From JBCCFX01 sp039029515 (GTDB taxonomy: Bacteria; Planctomycetota; Phycisphaerae; Phycisphaerales; SM1A02), in NCBI GenBank assembly GCA_039029515.1, contig JBCCFX010000026.1, forward strand, positions 1 through 26,552: DNA of 26,552 nucleotides, read 5' to 3'. Below the pieces are notes generated by a model. The model was not told the origin of the DNA. It did no database searches and saw only the letters and a program-made list of their open reading frames with translations. Position 1 is the stretch's first letter. The number at the start of each line of letters is the position of its first letter. Made by a program: the position numbers and the translations under genes. Below, in pieces: positions 8,715-17,740 of the stretch.

Positions 8715-9119
8715 TCAGGCAATGATCTCCAACGCGATGCTCGTCATCGCCTTTGTTGCTTCAATCGCCATCACATTCGCTTCGTACGACCGCGATGCTT
8801 CCATCGCGTTCATCGTCTCAACGACCGGATCGACGTTTGGATAATACACGTAACCATCTTCGTCGGCATACGGCGAACCGGGTTCCATGCGCGGGCGAAG
8901 CGGACCTTCGTCCAGTCGAATCTCCGCCACGTGAACACCTTCGTTGCTGCCGGTCGTGGGATCGCCCGGTGCGATGAACACATCGCGACGCTGGTACGGC
9001 TCGTATTGGCCGTCTGCGTTCAGCAGCGTGCCCTGATTGGCAATGTTGGCGGAGATGACCTCCATCCGCACACGGTTTGCCACCAGCGCCGAAGTCGAGA
9101 TGTCCAATGCGCCATACAT
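8715..9119 (-). CDS. flgC: Flagellar basal-body rod protein FlgC
   Basis: FlgC is a proximal rod subunit in the periplasm. With the start at 9117-9119 the protein has 134 residues, the same length as in enteric bacteria. It begins 'MYGALDISTSALVANRVRM', followed by the rod-protein signature 'EVISANIANQGT'. The C-terminus carries the family helix 'VDPVVETMNAMEASRSYEAN'. The in-frame upstream Met at 9149 would add ten polar residues not found in the family, and a GAGGGA stretch sits before the chosen ATG, so the shorter form is preferred. It lies between flgB and fliE. Confidence 0.95.
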   Translation of the reverse strand: MYGALDISTSALVANRVRMEVISANIANQGTLLNADGQYEPYQRRDVFIAPGDPTTGSNEGVHVAEIRLDEGPLRPRMEPGSPYADEDGYVYYPNVDPVVETMNAMEASRSYEANVMAIEATKAMTSIALEIIA

Positions 9120-9189
9120 GATCTGTTCGTCCCTCTGTCCGTCGGCCAATCAACCGACATTCCTACAAATGCGATGCCAATCGTGGTGA

Positions 9190-9624
9190 CTACGGCCGTT
9201 CAGTGATCGCCATGTTGATCAACTGATACTCTTTGCGCAGAAATTGCGCTGCTGTCCGGAACGCGACGAAGTTCTCAACCAGTGATTGCACAAGTCGTTC
9301 CGGATCTCGATCATTCTGATCGTGGAAGAGAATGTTGGTGCCGATCGGTTCAGGGCGCAAATCCAGCCGATCTTTCTCCGCCCGAACCTGCGTGGTTTCA
9401 CGAAGCTCAAGTGGGCCATCGACGGTGGCGGGATCATTGCGACGCGCATCAATCGCCTCCTGAAGCTGCGCCTGAAATCCTTTGACCGAGACATCCTGCA
9501 TCCGATAGCCGGGCGTCGAGATGTTGGCGATGTTGTTCGTGATGATGCGATGGCGCTGGCCTGCGAACTGCATGAGCCGTTCGAGGACATCCACCGCACC
9601 ACCATTGGTCACACTCTTGATCAT
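9190..9624 (-). CDS. flgB: Flagellar basal-body rod protein FlgB
   Basis: FlgB is the most membrane-proximal rod subunit, assembled on FliE. The 144 residues show the rod signature 'RHRIITNNIANISTPGYRMQDVS' at about 25-47, the central segment 'ILFHDQNDRDPERLVQSLVEN', and a C-terminal helix ending 'FLRKEYQLINMAITERP', all in the expected order. The start codon is ATG; no clear ribosome site is seen, and the gene begins 21 bases after the upstream response-regulator stop, so translational coupling is likely. A 70-base spacer separates it from flgC. Confidence 0.93.
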   Translation of the reverse strand: MIKSVTNGGAVDVLERLMQFAGQRHRIITNNIANISTPGYRMQDVSVKGFQAQLQEAIDARRNDPATVDGPLELRETTQVRAEKDRLDLRPEPIGTNILFHDQNDRDPERLVQSLVENFVAFRTAAQFLRKEYQLINMAITERP

Positions 9625-9645
9625 TGTGCGTCCATCACACCGCGC

Positions 9646-11115
9646 TCACAGTGTCTGCGAGACGATCTGCTGTTCCTTCCACTTCTTGAGCTTGAGCCCG
9701 AGGGTCCGGACACCGATGCCGAGAGCCGCCGCGCTTCGCTGCCGATGGCCATTGTGGTGCTGAAGGGTCGCGACGATCACATCACGTTCGATGTCCTCGA
9801 GCGTCCGCTGACCATCGCAGACGATGACGCCATCACCTTCGAACGGCTTCACTTCAACGGCCTGCGATGGAATCGCACTCCGTGCGGCGGTCGCCGACGC
9901 TTCATCCGGCGTCGCCGTCAACTGTGCGAGCCGCGGATCGAGCCATGGTCGAATCAGGTCCGCACGAATCGTCTCGCCAGCCGTCAGGACTGACGCACGT
10001 TCGCAGATATTCTGCAACTCACGAACATTGCCTGGCCAGGTGTATTCCCGAAGAACCTGCAGCGCTTCATCATCGACCTGCTTCACCGGCTTGCCTTCAC
10101 GCGTCGCAACCTGTGAGAGGAAGTACTGCACAAGCTCGCTGATGTCTTCGAGATGCTCACGCAACGCCGGAATGCGAAGCGGCAGCACGTTCAGTCGGTA
10201 GTACAGATCCTGACGGAATCGGCCGGCTCGAACTTCAGTCGGCAGATCACGATTCGTTGTGGCGATGACACGCACATCGACTTCGCGACTTGTACTCGAG
10301 CCGACGCGTTCGAAACTCTTCTCCTGCAGGACTCGCAGCAGTTTCGCCTGGACTTCCGGCGCGATTTCACTGATCTCATCGAGCAGGAGCGTTCCGCCTT
10401 CCGCCAGTTCGAATCGTCCCTTGCGCAGCCGGTCTGCGCCGGTGAACGCGCCTTTTTCGTGGCCGAACAGTTCTGACTCCAACAGACTCGTGCTCAGTGC
10501 GGCACAGTTCAGCGCGAGCAGCGGACGATCTCGCCTCGGACTCTGCGCGTGAATCGCTCGAGCGCCAATCTCCTTGCCCGCGCCAGATTCGCCGTGTACC
10601 AGGACGGTGCCATGACTGTCGGCGATGCGTTGAATCTGATCGCGCAGGTCTGTCATCGTTGCCCCGTCACCGATGAGTGCGTGCCGAGAACCGGGCGTCG
10701 CGGCAACACGGTCGCGCGTCTCTGTGCGCAGCACCTCATTCTCACGGGCAAGGCGCACGTGCCGCAAAGCACGCTCGACGCCAACGGTCAGTACATCGCC
10801 GGTGAACGGCTTGGTGATGTAGTCGAATGCGCCGCGCTTCATGGCCTCGACGGCGGTTTCGATCGTGCCATATGCGGTCATGACGATGACTGGAATCGAT
10901 TCATCGATGCGCTGAATCGCCTCGACCAGTTCGATGCCGGTCATGGATGGCATCTGCAGATCGGTAATGACGACGTCGTATTGGCGCTGTGCGAGTTTCT
11001 GCAGCGCGACCTCGCCACTCATGGCGGTGGTCACGGCGTACGATCGGCGCGCGAGCGTCGTCGCCACACTGTCACGCATCATTTCCTTGTCATCAACGAT
11101 CAGAATTCGCGTCAT
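9646..11115 (-). CDS. Sigma-54-dependent flagellar response regulator (FlgR/FleR/FlrC type)
   Basis: This is an NtrC-family activator of 489 residues. The receiver domain (1-120) has the acidic pocket D8/D9, phospho-acceptor D52 (ITDLQMPSMTG), T80 and K102. The AAA+ domain has Walker A GESGAGKE (175-182), the sigma-54-contacting GAFTGA loop (222-227) and Walker B TLLLDE (242-247). The C-terminal Fis-type helix-turn-helix includes 'RQRSAAALGIGVRTLGLKL'. Intact GAFTGA and D52 indicate a working phosphorylation-controlled activator of sigma-54 promoters. Its position between a kinase and flgB implies it drives flagellar genes. Its start overlaps the kinase stop (ATGA). No target promoter of this type was identified in the window. 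Confidence 0.92.
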   Translation of the reverse strand: MTRILIVDDKEMMRDSVATTLARRSYAVTTAMSGEVALQKLAQRQYDVVITDLQMPSMTGIELVEAIQRIDESIPVIVMTAYGTIETAVEAMKRGAFDYITKPFTGDVLTVGVERALRHVRLARENEVLRTETRDRVAATPGSRHALIGDGATMTDLRDQIQRIADSHGTVLVHGESGAGKEIGARAIHAQSPRRDRPLLALNCAALSTSLLESELFGHEKGAFTGADRLRKGRFELAEGGTLLLDEISEIAPEVQAKLLRVLQEKSFERVGSSTSREVDVRVIATTNRDLPTEVRAGRFRQDLYYRLNVLPLRIPALREHLEDISELVQYFLSQVATREGKPVKQVDDEALQVLREYTWPGNVRELQNICERASVLTAGETIRADLIRPWLDPRLAQLTATPDEASATAARSAIPSQAVEVKPFEGDGVIVCDGQRTLEDIERDVIVATLQHHNGHRQRSAAALGIGVRTLGLKLKKWKEQQIVSQTL

Positions 11116-12086
11116 GAGGATTCCCCTTCGACCAGCTCCTCACGAACCGTCCGGGCAACCGCGTGGGCCGCCTCAACGTGATCGAGCTGTTCGTCTTGCA
11201 TACTCTTTTGGTGTGGAGGCAGGCAGAGGTCGATTCGAGCCCCACCTGCGGGATCATTGGTCGCGACGACAAAGCCATCGTGCGCATCGAGAATGCGATG
11301 CACGATGGCAAGTCCGAGCCCCGTACCCGTCGCGCGCGTCGTGAAGAATGGATTGAACATGCGATCAACCTGACCTTCCGGCAGACCCGGACCATGGTCA
11401 CGAATTGAGATCACATGGCATGATTGCCGATCGCCGCCGGGCACACGCCGCGTATCGATCGCAGCGGAGACTTCAAGGCGTGGCGCCTCGACGGCCGCTT
11501 CGGCCATGGCTTCGATACCGTTGCGGATCAGGTTCGCAATCGCCTGAACCATCAGCGAAGGATCCGCTTCGATCGGGCAGTCGCCGTCATCGCCCCAGGC
11601 CACGTCAACATGCTGCGCGATGATCAGTGCTTCGGCACCCGCAAGGGCGCGCCGAAGCAGATCGCCTGCCGTCGTCGCGACAGGGCGAATCCGAACATCA
11701 CGCGCGAACGCGAGCACATCCCCAACGATGGCATCCATAGACTGCACCGCGTTCTCGATCTTGGCGCACAGCACTGCATCGTCCGGCCGATCGCGAAGAT
11801 CATCGGCGAGGATCTGGATATACAACTGAATCGATCCGAGCGGGTTCCGAATTTCGTGCGCAATACCAGCTGCCATCTCGCCCAGCGCGGCGAGTTCGCG
11901 CGAGCGCTTCAGTTGTCGATTGGCCTCGGCAAGCTCGCCCTTGAGATGCACAACTTCGTGCTGCAACGCTTCATGCGTCGACTGCAACGCCTGCGTACTT
12001 TCGGTCACGATCTGCATGAGCTCGCGGAGATCATCCACCGCGAGATCCTGGAGCCGAGACGAAGTTGTCGACGCGAGGGTGCTCAT
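11112..12086 (-). CDS. Soluble sensor histidine kinase, likely flagellar (FlgS/FleS type)
   Basis: The 324-residue protein has no membrane segment. After an N-terminal helical/coiled region (about 15-65) comes the H-box 'LGEMAAGIAHEIRNPLGSIQ' with phospho-acceptor H77. The ATP-binding domain has the N-box 'NLIRNGIEAM' (185-194), G1 'DHGPGLPEG' (230-238), F-box 'NPFFTT' (245-250) and G2 'TGTGLGLAI' (253-261). It is therefore a cytoplasmic kinase without a recognisable PAS or other input domain. That suggests its cue is an intracellular protein or the assembly state, as proposed for FlgS. It overlaps the downstream activator gene by four bases and follows the flgN-like gene by three bases. A roughly 35-residue extension follows the kinase core. 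Confidence 0.9.
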   Translation of the reverse strand: MSTLASTTSSRLQDLAVDDLRELMQIVTESTQALQSTHEALQHEVVHLKGELAEANRQLKRSRELAALGEMAAGIAHEIRNPLGSIQLYIQILADDLRDRPDDAVLCAKIENAVQSMDAIVGDVLAFARDVRIRPVATTAGDLLRRALAGAEALIIAQHVDVAWGDDGDCPIEADPSLMVQAIANLIRNGIEAMAEAAVEAPRLEVSAAIDTRRVPGGDRQSCHVISIRDHGPGLPEGQVDRMFNPFFTTRATGTGLGLAIVHRILDAHDGFVVATNDPAGGARIDLCLPPHQKSMQDEQLDHVEAAHAVARTVREELVEGESS

Positions 12087-12089
12087 GAC

Positions 12090-12551
12090 TTATCCCTGGG
12101 CATCAGCGAAGCGATTCGTCGACGTGTTCGGCTTGAGGTACGCGCCGCGAGCTTTGTTCGCCGCACCGATCTGACGCAACTTGTCGCCGGTCGTGTGCTG
12201 CCACGCGGTCAGGGTGTCCTGATCCTCGGCGTCGCGCGCCACGACCTGTTCGATGCGCGTGCTGATGCCGTCGATCAACGAGCGAATCCGCGCTCGTTCA
12301 TCCGGCGTCACGTCGAGCGTGCCATCATTGATCTTTGACGCGAATTCATTGATTTCGTTCTGCGCTTGCGAGAACGCCCCGATGAGCTTCTGGCGCTGTT
12401 CGAGAATCGACAGCAGGACGTCCGTCTTCTGCTCCGCGATCAGCGCGGTCTGACGAGATGCCAGTTGCACAAGGCGCGCCACGCGATCCTCCTGTGTGGT
12501 CAGGAGTGCGACGAGATGCGCAGCGGGTGTCGACATATCGGTCGTTGTCAT
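12090..12551 (-). CDS. FlgN-like flagellar export chaperone
   Basis: The 153-residue all-helical protein contains 'LVALLTTQEDRVARLVQLASRQTALIAEQ' in pieces, then 'ILEQRQKLIGAFSQAQNEI'. This follows the FlgN pattern of an N-terminal helix with E...L..L...Q..al and a later 'r..li..l' segment. FlgN chaperones hold the hook-filament junction proteins FlgK and FlgL before export. The ATG at 12549-12551 is chosen because GGAG lies eight bases upstream; a second Met five codons later is possible. The weak primary-sequence signal is offset by a strong context, with the flagellar kinase three bases downstream and the basal-body genes after it. Confidence 0.65.
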   Translation of the reverse strand: MTTTDMSTPAAHLVALLTTQEDRVARLVQLASRQTALIAEQKTDVLLSILEQRQKLIGAFSQAQNEINEFASKINDGTLDVTPDERARIRSLIDGISTRIEQVVARDAEDQDTLTAWQHTTGDKLRQIGAANKARGAYLKPNTSTNRFADAQG

Positions 12552-12570
12552 CGGATCATCTCCAGGCGCG

Positions 12571-15093
12571 TCATGGCGCCGAACTCTCAGTATTCGCCGA
12601 CACCTGCCGGCCAACAGGTAGATTGCGCAGCCAGTTCTCCCATGCGGTGCGATCGAGCAGCGCATCGGGCGAATCAAATGCTTCATCCGGCAGCTGCGCC
12701 AGGCGGAACGTCGCCCGCTCATGGGCGGCAATCATCTGCACTTCGTCCCCAAGCTCGGCGTAACAGTTCACGATCTGAATCAGCGCATGAATTGACGCGG
12801 GATGGTTGCGAAATTCGCGAGCGATCTCGTTGTAGTACTCGATCGCTTCCGGATACGTACCGCGCTCAAAGGCGTTATCAGCTCGGTACAGCGACGCGTA
12901 GCGGATCAGCTCATTCTGCGCACGACCTCGGCGTTCCTCAGGTAATGCCCGAAGCGTGTTGACGACCTCATCAAACAACGCCTGAGCTGAATCAAGCGAT
13001 GTCTCACGCTGATCGCTCAATGCCATGCGCTGTGTTGGCGACAACGTCGCGTCCTGTTCGACCTTCTCGCGCAGCGCGATTGCAAACCGACGATGACTGT
13101 CCGCGAGCCGATACGTATGCTCGTAGAACGATGGATCATCCGGATACCGCGCGCGCGCCTGCGTCAGGAGCGTGATTGCACGTTCAAAGTTGTTGTGGTC
13201 GTAGTGAATCCGACCGAGTTCCACCAACGCGCGGCGGTAATCCAGCGCATCGGGTTTCAGGCCGCCAAGACGACCATCCACGACATCGCGGAGCAGCGCT
13301 TCGGCTTCCTGGCGACGATCCAACGCAATGTAGCACCGCGCCAAAGGAACGTAACTGGATGTCGCGTACGGGCCGGTATCAATCTCATCGATCAACGTCT
13401 CGTACCACGTCGCAGCATTGTCGTGCTGCAACTCGGCCTGATATGCCTGAGCGAGGCGATACATCGTCTGGTTACGATAGGCATCTTCCGTGCCGCGTCG
13501 TTCGAGGTACTCGAGGAACAAGTCGATCGAACGGTCCGGCCGACCGGCAAGGTCGTAGCTCTCTGCGGCGCGCCGAAGGGAGTTCGCCCATCGATCATCC
13601 TGCGTCGCATCCTCCGCGACGCGACGCGCATGACGCTCGAAGTACGAGCCCGCCTGCGCAAAGGCTTCGCTCGCGGCGAATCGATCGCTCGGCGGGAGCG
13701 AGGCGTACGCTTCGGTCGGATCGCCTTCGGTGTCGAACGCCTCGGGACCAAGCGTGCGCCGCGCCATCTCACCGCTGCTCTGGGCAATGAGATACAACAC
13801 GCCGGCGGGAACATCAGCGGGCGCGAAGTACTGCTCGGCGAGTTTGGCGTAACTGATCGCCAGTTCAAGCTGACCAGTCGGAAGTACGGCGTTGTGTCGG
13901 TCCTGCAGACTGACCGCCACGCGTTCGCGCGTCAGATCGCGGCGCGGCCCCTCTCGCTCAAGCTGCTCCCGGAGCGTTTCGTAATCCGACTGACTCAGCT
14001 CATGGTGGCCGAGCATCGAATTGACTTCAGCTCGCCCGAGCAGGCCGGGCAGGTAGCTGCGCGTACCCTGAAACGTCTCGACGACTCGCGCGAACGAATC
14101 AGCAGCGCCTTCGAGATCACCCTCGGACTTTGCGATCGTGCCCATCAGCACCAGCGCATCGCCGCGAGCGGCATCCGTGTCACGAAGGATCGTCAGCGCA
14201 TGTTCCAGATAGTGCGTCGCGGTCTCACTGTCACCCAGATCCAGATAGGACCGACCAAGCAGTGTGTACAGCTCGCCCGGGTGCGTCGAACGCGACGACG
14301 AGATCGCAGAGTCAAGACGCCGCAACGCGACGAGAAGATGATCGCGTGCCGAATCTGCTCGACCGGCTTCGAGCCTGAGTTCCGCCTGTCGCGCGTACGC
14401 CCAGAGTCGATCCGGCAGATCTAGTCGGGCGTCGTTGAGATAGTCGTCCAGTAGTGCAAGGTTCTCATCGGCGGACAGATCTGTCGCGCGAAGCGTCAGC
14501 TCGATCAGACGACGGAGAACGCGGTTTCGTCGGCTGCGAATGTCCGGATCGCTCGCACTGATATCCAGCACGTCGAGTTCATCGAGCTTGGCGCGGGCAT
14601 CATCGAGTTCATTCGCATCGAGGAGTGCATCGGCCCAGCGCTCGAGCCGCATCGGTGACATGACGAGACCGAGTTCGGTCGCCTTGGTGTAATACTCATC
14701 GACCTGGCTGACATGGTCATCATCGCGAGCGATCTCACCGACGGCCATCGCGGCGGCGATCCAGTCGGCGACCAGCGCATGGAATCGTGCCTTCTGGAGC
14801 GTCGATGCCTCGGCGAGGTTCGGCTGAATGACGTCACGGAGCGACGTCGACGCTTCCTCATAGCGCTCGGCCACGATCGACGCATCAATCTGGTCGAGAA
14901 CGCCGTCGAAGTCCGGGCCTGGTGCCCGGTGCATCGCCGACCGAACGCCTCCGATGATCAACGCCCCGCTGATCAGGATCGCGGGCAGTTGCCAGACCTG
15001 CGACCACGCGAGCGGCGTCCGCGGCTCGCGGGTCTTCGTCGGCTCGTCCTGGATGTCCGGAGCCTCCTGCTCCTGCACCCGATCGTCTGTCAC
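12571..15093 (-). CDS. Large membrane-anchored tetratricopeptide-repeat protein of unknown function
   Basis: This 840-residue protein has a short cytoplasmic Asp/Glu-rich N-terminus, one membrane helix (about 34-51) and a long extracytoplasmic helical solenoid. TPR-like helix pairs recur throughout. Examples are 'LGRSYLDLGDSETATHYLEHALTIL' (read in parts), 'ALVELGRIHYDHNNFERAITLLTQARARYPDD' (in parts) and 'AIEYYNEIAREFRNHPASIHALIQIVNCYAELGD' (in parts). No enzyme motif was seen. The start is GTG with AGGC nearby. It ends 19 bases before the flgN-like gene, so it is probably co-transcribed with the flagellar genes. A role in envelope or motor assembly is possible, but this is inference from position and fold only. 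Confidence 0.8.
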   Translation of the reverse strand: MTDDRVQEQEAPDIQDEPTKTREPRTPLAWSQVWQLPAILISGALIIGGVRSAMHRAPGPDFDGVLDQIDASIVAERYEEASTSLRDVIQPNLAEASTLQKARFHALVADWIAAAMAVGEIARDDDHVSQVDEYYTKATELGLVMSPMRLERWADALLDANELDDARAKLDELDVLDISASDPDIRSRRNRVLRRLIELTLRATDLSADENLALLDDYLNDARLDLPDRLWAYARQAELRLEAGRADSARDHLLVALRRLDSAISSSRSTHPGELYTLLGRSYLDLGDSETATHYLEHALTILRDTDAARGDALVLMGTIAKSEGDLEGAADSFARVVETFQGTRSYLPGLLGRAEVNSMLGHHELSQSDYETLREQLEREGPRRDLTRERVAVSLQDRHNAVLPTGQLELAISYAKLAEQYFAPADVPAGVLYLIAQSSGEMARRTLGPEAFDTEGDPTEAYASLPPSDRFAASEAFAQAGSYFERHARRVAEDATQDDRWANSLRRAAESYDLAGRPDRSIDLFLEYLERRGTEDAYRNQTMYRLAQAYQAELQHDNAATWYETLIDEIDTGPYATSSYVPLARCYIALDRRQEAEALLRDVVDGRLGGLKPDALDYRRALVELGRIHYDHNNFERAITLLTQARARYPDDPSFYEHTYRLADSHRRFAIALREKVEQDATLSPTQRMALSDQRETSLDSAQALFDEVVNTLRALPEERRGRAQNELIRYASLYRADNAFERGTYPEAIEYYNEIAREFRNHPASIHALIQIVNCYAELGDEVQMIAAHERATFRLAQLPDEAFDSPDALLDRTAWENWLRNLPVGRQVSANTESSAP

Positions 15094-15226
15094 CGGTCTG
15101 CCTCACTGCGAACATGCACGACGTCTCGGTCGTGCCGCGCACGATATCACCAGGCGAATCCAGTCGCCTCGAGAACGTATATCGGCCGCAAGTTCTGCGC
15201 ATCTCCAGCATTCAGCGCAAAGCTGA

Positions 15227-16816
15227 TCAGGTGGAGTCAGGGGAATGCGTGGCCGCGTCCGCGGGCACGACGCTGGTGGTCCGCGACAGGATGTCGTGCA
15301 GACCGAGCAACTTGGGCGTGACCAGCGCGAAGATCAGCATCGGCGGCACCATCAGGGTCATAATTTTGACCGCGTTGCGTATCAGAATCGCCTGAGGACG
15401 CGGCGTCCCGCCGGATTCCGACATCAGTGCCGCCCCCACCACGCGCCGTCCGACGCTCTTTCCGGTGGCGAGCTCCAACGCGGTCACGATCACCATCGAA
15501 ACACCGACCATGACGAGAAACGGCATCGCTTGCGCCATGCTGACCGCGAGATACGGGAATCGAAGGAGATCAGCAACTTCTGCGCGAAGCACGAACATGG
15601 ACACCGCAATCCCCGGGGCGAGGTCAATCAACAACGCAAGCAATCGAATCGGTGGCGGCGTCACATCAAATTCCGGCGGAATCTCCAGCGTGGTTTTCGA
15701 GCCAGGTTTCAGCACCAGGACCAGAAGGAGGACCGATCCGATCGACGCGAACAGGAACGCCATCGCTCGAATGGACTGCGGCGTGCCCTGATGCGGCTCC
15801 AGTAACGCCGCAGTTGTCATGTCGCCCGACAGACCGTCAATGATTCGCAATGCGGGCTGCTGGTCACGTTGCTCGATGACCCCGACGTCGCTGCCCAGCC
15901 CGATGATGCCCCACGATGGCGTGGGAATCGGCACCCGCGCGAGCGTCGTGGCATCGTCAGCACGCAAGTAGCTGATCCACATCATGGGATCATCCGACGT
16001 CGTCCCTACGGCGAGACGTTTACCGCGAATTCCGAGCATGTCCACCGTCGATGCCGGCGACCATGGCGACGCCACAGGCGCGCTGAACGTCGATGTGTCC
16101 GCATCGAAGATGTGCATTCGGATTTCACCGGCCAGGCCCGGCAGGGCGCGGACGAGATCAGCGCCGGCTGACGTCGTATCGACGCGCAGCAGTCGGTCAT
16201 AGGCGGATGCACTTGTCCAGTCCGCCGGACCGTCCAGTACGTCGAATCGTCGCAGCGTCGCATTCCACCGCTGCATCGTGGGCGCTTCAACGCCGACCGA
16301 AGGGTCGGCATCGGGTGGTAGCGGCCGAGCATCCGGCACGAGCATGACCCACGGTCCATCGCTGGTCCCGACGAAGCCCTGTACGGCACCGGAACCGGGA
16401 ATGCGGCCAAGCATCGGCTCACGGTCACGCGGATACACATAGAAGTAGCCTTCGATCGACAGATGCTCCCGCACTTCCAATTCATGCACCGTGCGATCGA
16501 TCATCGGATCGTCCGGCGTGTCGTCGTACAGCATCCACAGCCGGTCACCGGCGGCCGCTATCGCCGCGGGACGATGTCGCAATTGCCGAACGACGCGATA
16601 CGAGATCGGTTCACGATGGACTGCAATATGGCACAGCTTCCACCGTGCGATCTCGACGGACGGATCCGGCTCCAACACAAACCACGCATGATCCTCTGCC
16701 GTCGCGGTCAGCAACGGGCGCGCGGGCGAACCGGGATCCTGCCCCGCACACCATGGCGCGATGATCATGATCACGCCGATCACCACGGTCATCAGCATGC
16801 GAGGTCGGGTCTGCAT
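15227..16816 (-). CDS. RDD-family membrane protein with long N-terminal extracytoplasmic region
   Basis: The protein has 529 residues from the ATG at 16814-16816. A signal-like hydrophobic segment near the start (LMTVVIGVIMIIAP) is followed by about 330 residues of beta-rich sequence. These contain repeated W and 'DG' turns that could be propeller-like. A membrane helix 'AMAFLFASIGSVLLLVLVL' comes next. The C-terminal RDD domain begins 'PPIRLLALLIDLAPGIAV', continues with 'GKSVGRRVVGAALM' and ends 'LLGLHDILSRTTSV'. RDD proteins are transporter-like membrane proteins, mostly uncharacterised. An in-frame GTG seven codons upstream is an alternative start; neither has a good ribosome site. No function is claimed beyond membrane location. 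Confidence 0.75.
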   Translation of the reverse strand: MQTRPRMLMTVVIGVIMIIAPWCAGQDPGSPARPLLTATAEDHAWFVLEPDPSVEIARWKLCHIAVHREPISYRVVRQLRHRPAAIAAAGDRLWMLYDDTPDDPMIDRTVHELEVREHLSIEGYFYVYPRDREPMLGRIPGSGAVQGFVGTSDGPWVMLVPDARPLPPDADPSVGVEAPTMQRWNATLRRFDVLDGPADWTSASAYDRLLRVDTTSAGADLVRALPGLAGEIRMHIFDADTSTFSAPVASPWSPASTVDMLGIRGKRLAVGTTSDDPMMWISYLRADDATTLARVPIPTPSWGIIGLGSDVGVIEQRDQQPALRIIDGLSGDMTTAALLEPHQGTPQSIRAMAFLFASIGSVLLLVLVLKPGSKTTLEIPPEFDVTPPPIRLLALLIDLAPGIAVSMFVLRAEVADLLRFPYLAVSMAQAMPFLVMVGVSMVIVTALELATGKSVGRRVVGAALMSESGGTPRPQAILIRNAVKIMTLMVPPMLIFALVTPKLLGLHDILSRTTSVVPADAATHSPDST

Positions 16817-16861
16817 GTCGCGATCATAGCCGGGCACGGCATCAGCACGGCCCGAAGCGGC

Positions 16862-17740
16862 TCAGGGAGCAGGAACAATCTCGACGATCTCATCCGGTCG
16901 GAGCGACTGCGCGAGCCGATTTCGATCGAACACCACGTTGAGTTCCGATTCGATCCCATCGGCAGTCGGCTCGCCGAGCGCGATTTTCATGGACATCGCG
17001 CCGTCATCCACATCGATATCGATGAGTGATGGCACGAACGGTTGATTCAATGAGATCACGCCACGAATCTCCAACCGCGCTTCGCGGCTGATGATGCTGC
17101 GTGCGCGAATCTGACCATCATCGCCAAGCAATTCCACCGCGCGCGGTCGTTGCGTCTCCGCATCCAGATAGATCACCAGATGACGTTCATCCGTTACCGT
17201 CTCTACACGCCACGAATCGTCCACCATCGTGACCGGTTTTGCTACACCTGCGCGATCAGGCAAGTGCGCCAGGCCCATCATGTCAAGCACAAGCAGCGGC
17301 GCAATGCGCAGCGATTCATCGCCGGCACCGCGCGAGGCGTGATCGCCAACGACCAGCGCGGTCGGCGCTTCGAGCATGTCGAACAGCCAGAACCTTTCGG
17401 CGTCAGAACCAGCCCACAACAGGACCTCGCCAAGCTTCTCAAGCCGGAAGGATGTATGACGAGGGAGGTTGATCCACATATCAAGATCGACCTGCGGCTC
17501 GACGTGCTGTTTGCCCGCCTCATCGCGCCATTTCAGTTCGACCACGCCGCGCGAGTAGATCTCGGTCAATTGATCCACACGCGCGTTGTAGGCAAGGCGA
17601 ACGTCGTCATACGACACGGTCGGCGCAGCATCAACGATTGGCGGCGCGGGCTGTGACTCGATCGGTTGACCGGCATCACACCCGATGATCGCCGCAATCA
17701 GCACGAACAACAGACAACTGGTCACATGCCGTGCGTTCAC
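16862..17740 (-). CDS. Putative lipoprotein, LolA-like fold suspected
   Basis: The 292-residue protein starts with a lipoprotein signal peptide: hydrophobic residues 8-20 (SCLLFVLIAAIIG) and lipobox Cys at 21 (IIGC). After a Pro/Ala-rich linker, residues 43 onward form an alternating beta-rich domain. It opens 'YDDVRLAYNARVDQL', then 'RGVVELKWRDEAGK' and 'LEKLGEVLLWAGSDAERFWL', and later short strand-like segments. This arrangement resembles LolA/outer-membrane lipoprotein-carrier-like proteins, but that is inferred and no specific residue proves it. The GTG start overlaps the stop of the upstream gene (GTGA). The next gene, encoding the RDD protein, starts 45 bases downstream. It probably sits in the envelope. 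Confidence 0.72.
   Translation of the reverse strand: MNARHVTSCLLFVLIAAIIGCDAGQPIESQPAPPIVDAAPTVSYDDVRLAYNARVDQLTEIYSRGVVELKWRDEAGKQHVEPQVDLDMWINLPRHTSFRLEKLGEVLLWAGSDAERFWLFDMLEAPTALVVGDHASRGAGDESLRIAPLLVLDMMGLAHLPDRAGVAKPVTMVDDSWRVETVTDERHLVIYLDAETQRPRAVELLGDDGQIRARSIISREARLEIRGVISLNQPFVPSLIDIDVDDGAMSMKIALGEPTADGIESELNVVFDRNRLAQSLRPDEIVEIVPAP

Noticed and set aside
11424..12338. 304-codon plus-strand frame opposite the kinase and flgN-like genes
   Set aside because: It spans two well-supported minus-strand genes and shows only Arg/His-rich mirror sequence.
13093..14424. 443-codon open frame on the plus strand inside the TPR gene
   Set aside because: It is antisense to a long protein with clear TPR pattern, its translation is Arg-rich without recognisable motifs, and such frames are common in GC-rich DNA.
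15179..15186. GCCGATAT on the minus strand upstream of the TPR gene, resembling a flagellar sigma-28 -10 element
   Set aside because: There is no TAAA-like -35 element at the required 15-base spacing, so it is probably chance.
15182..15200. Sequence around TTGC resembling a sigma-54 -12/-24 pair before the TPR gene
   Set aside because: The invariant GG of the -24 element is not present at the correct 10-base spacing.
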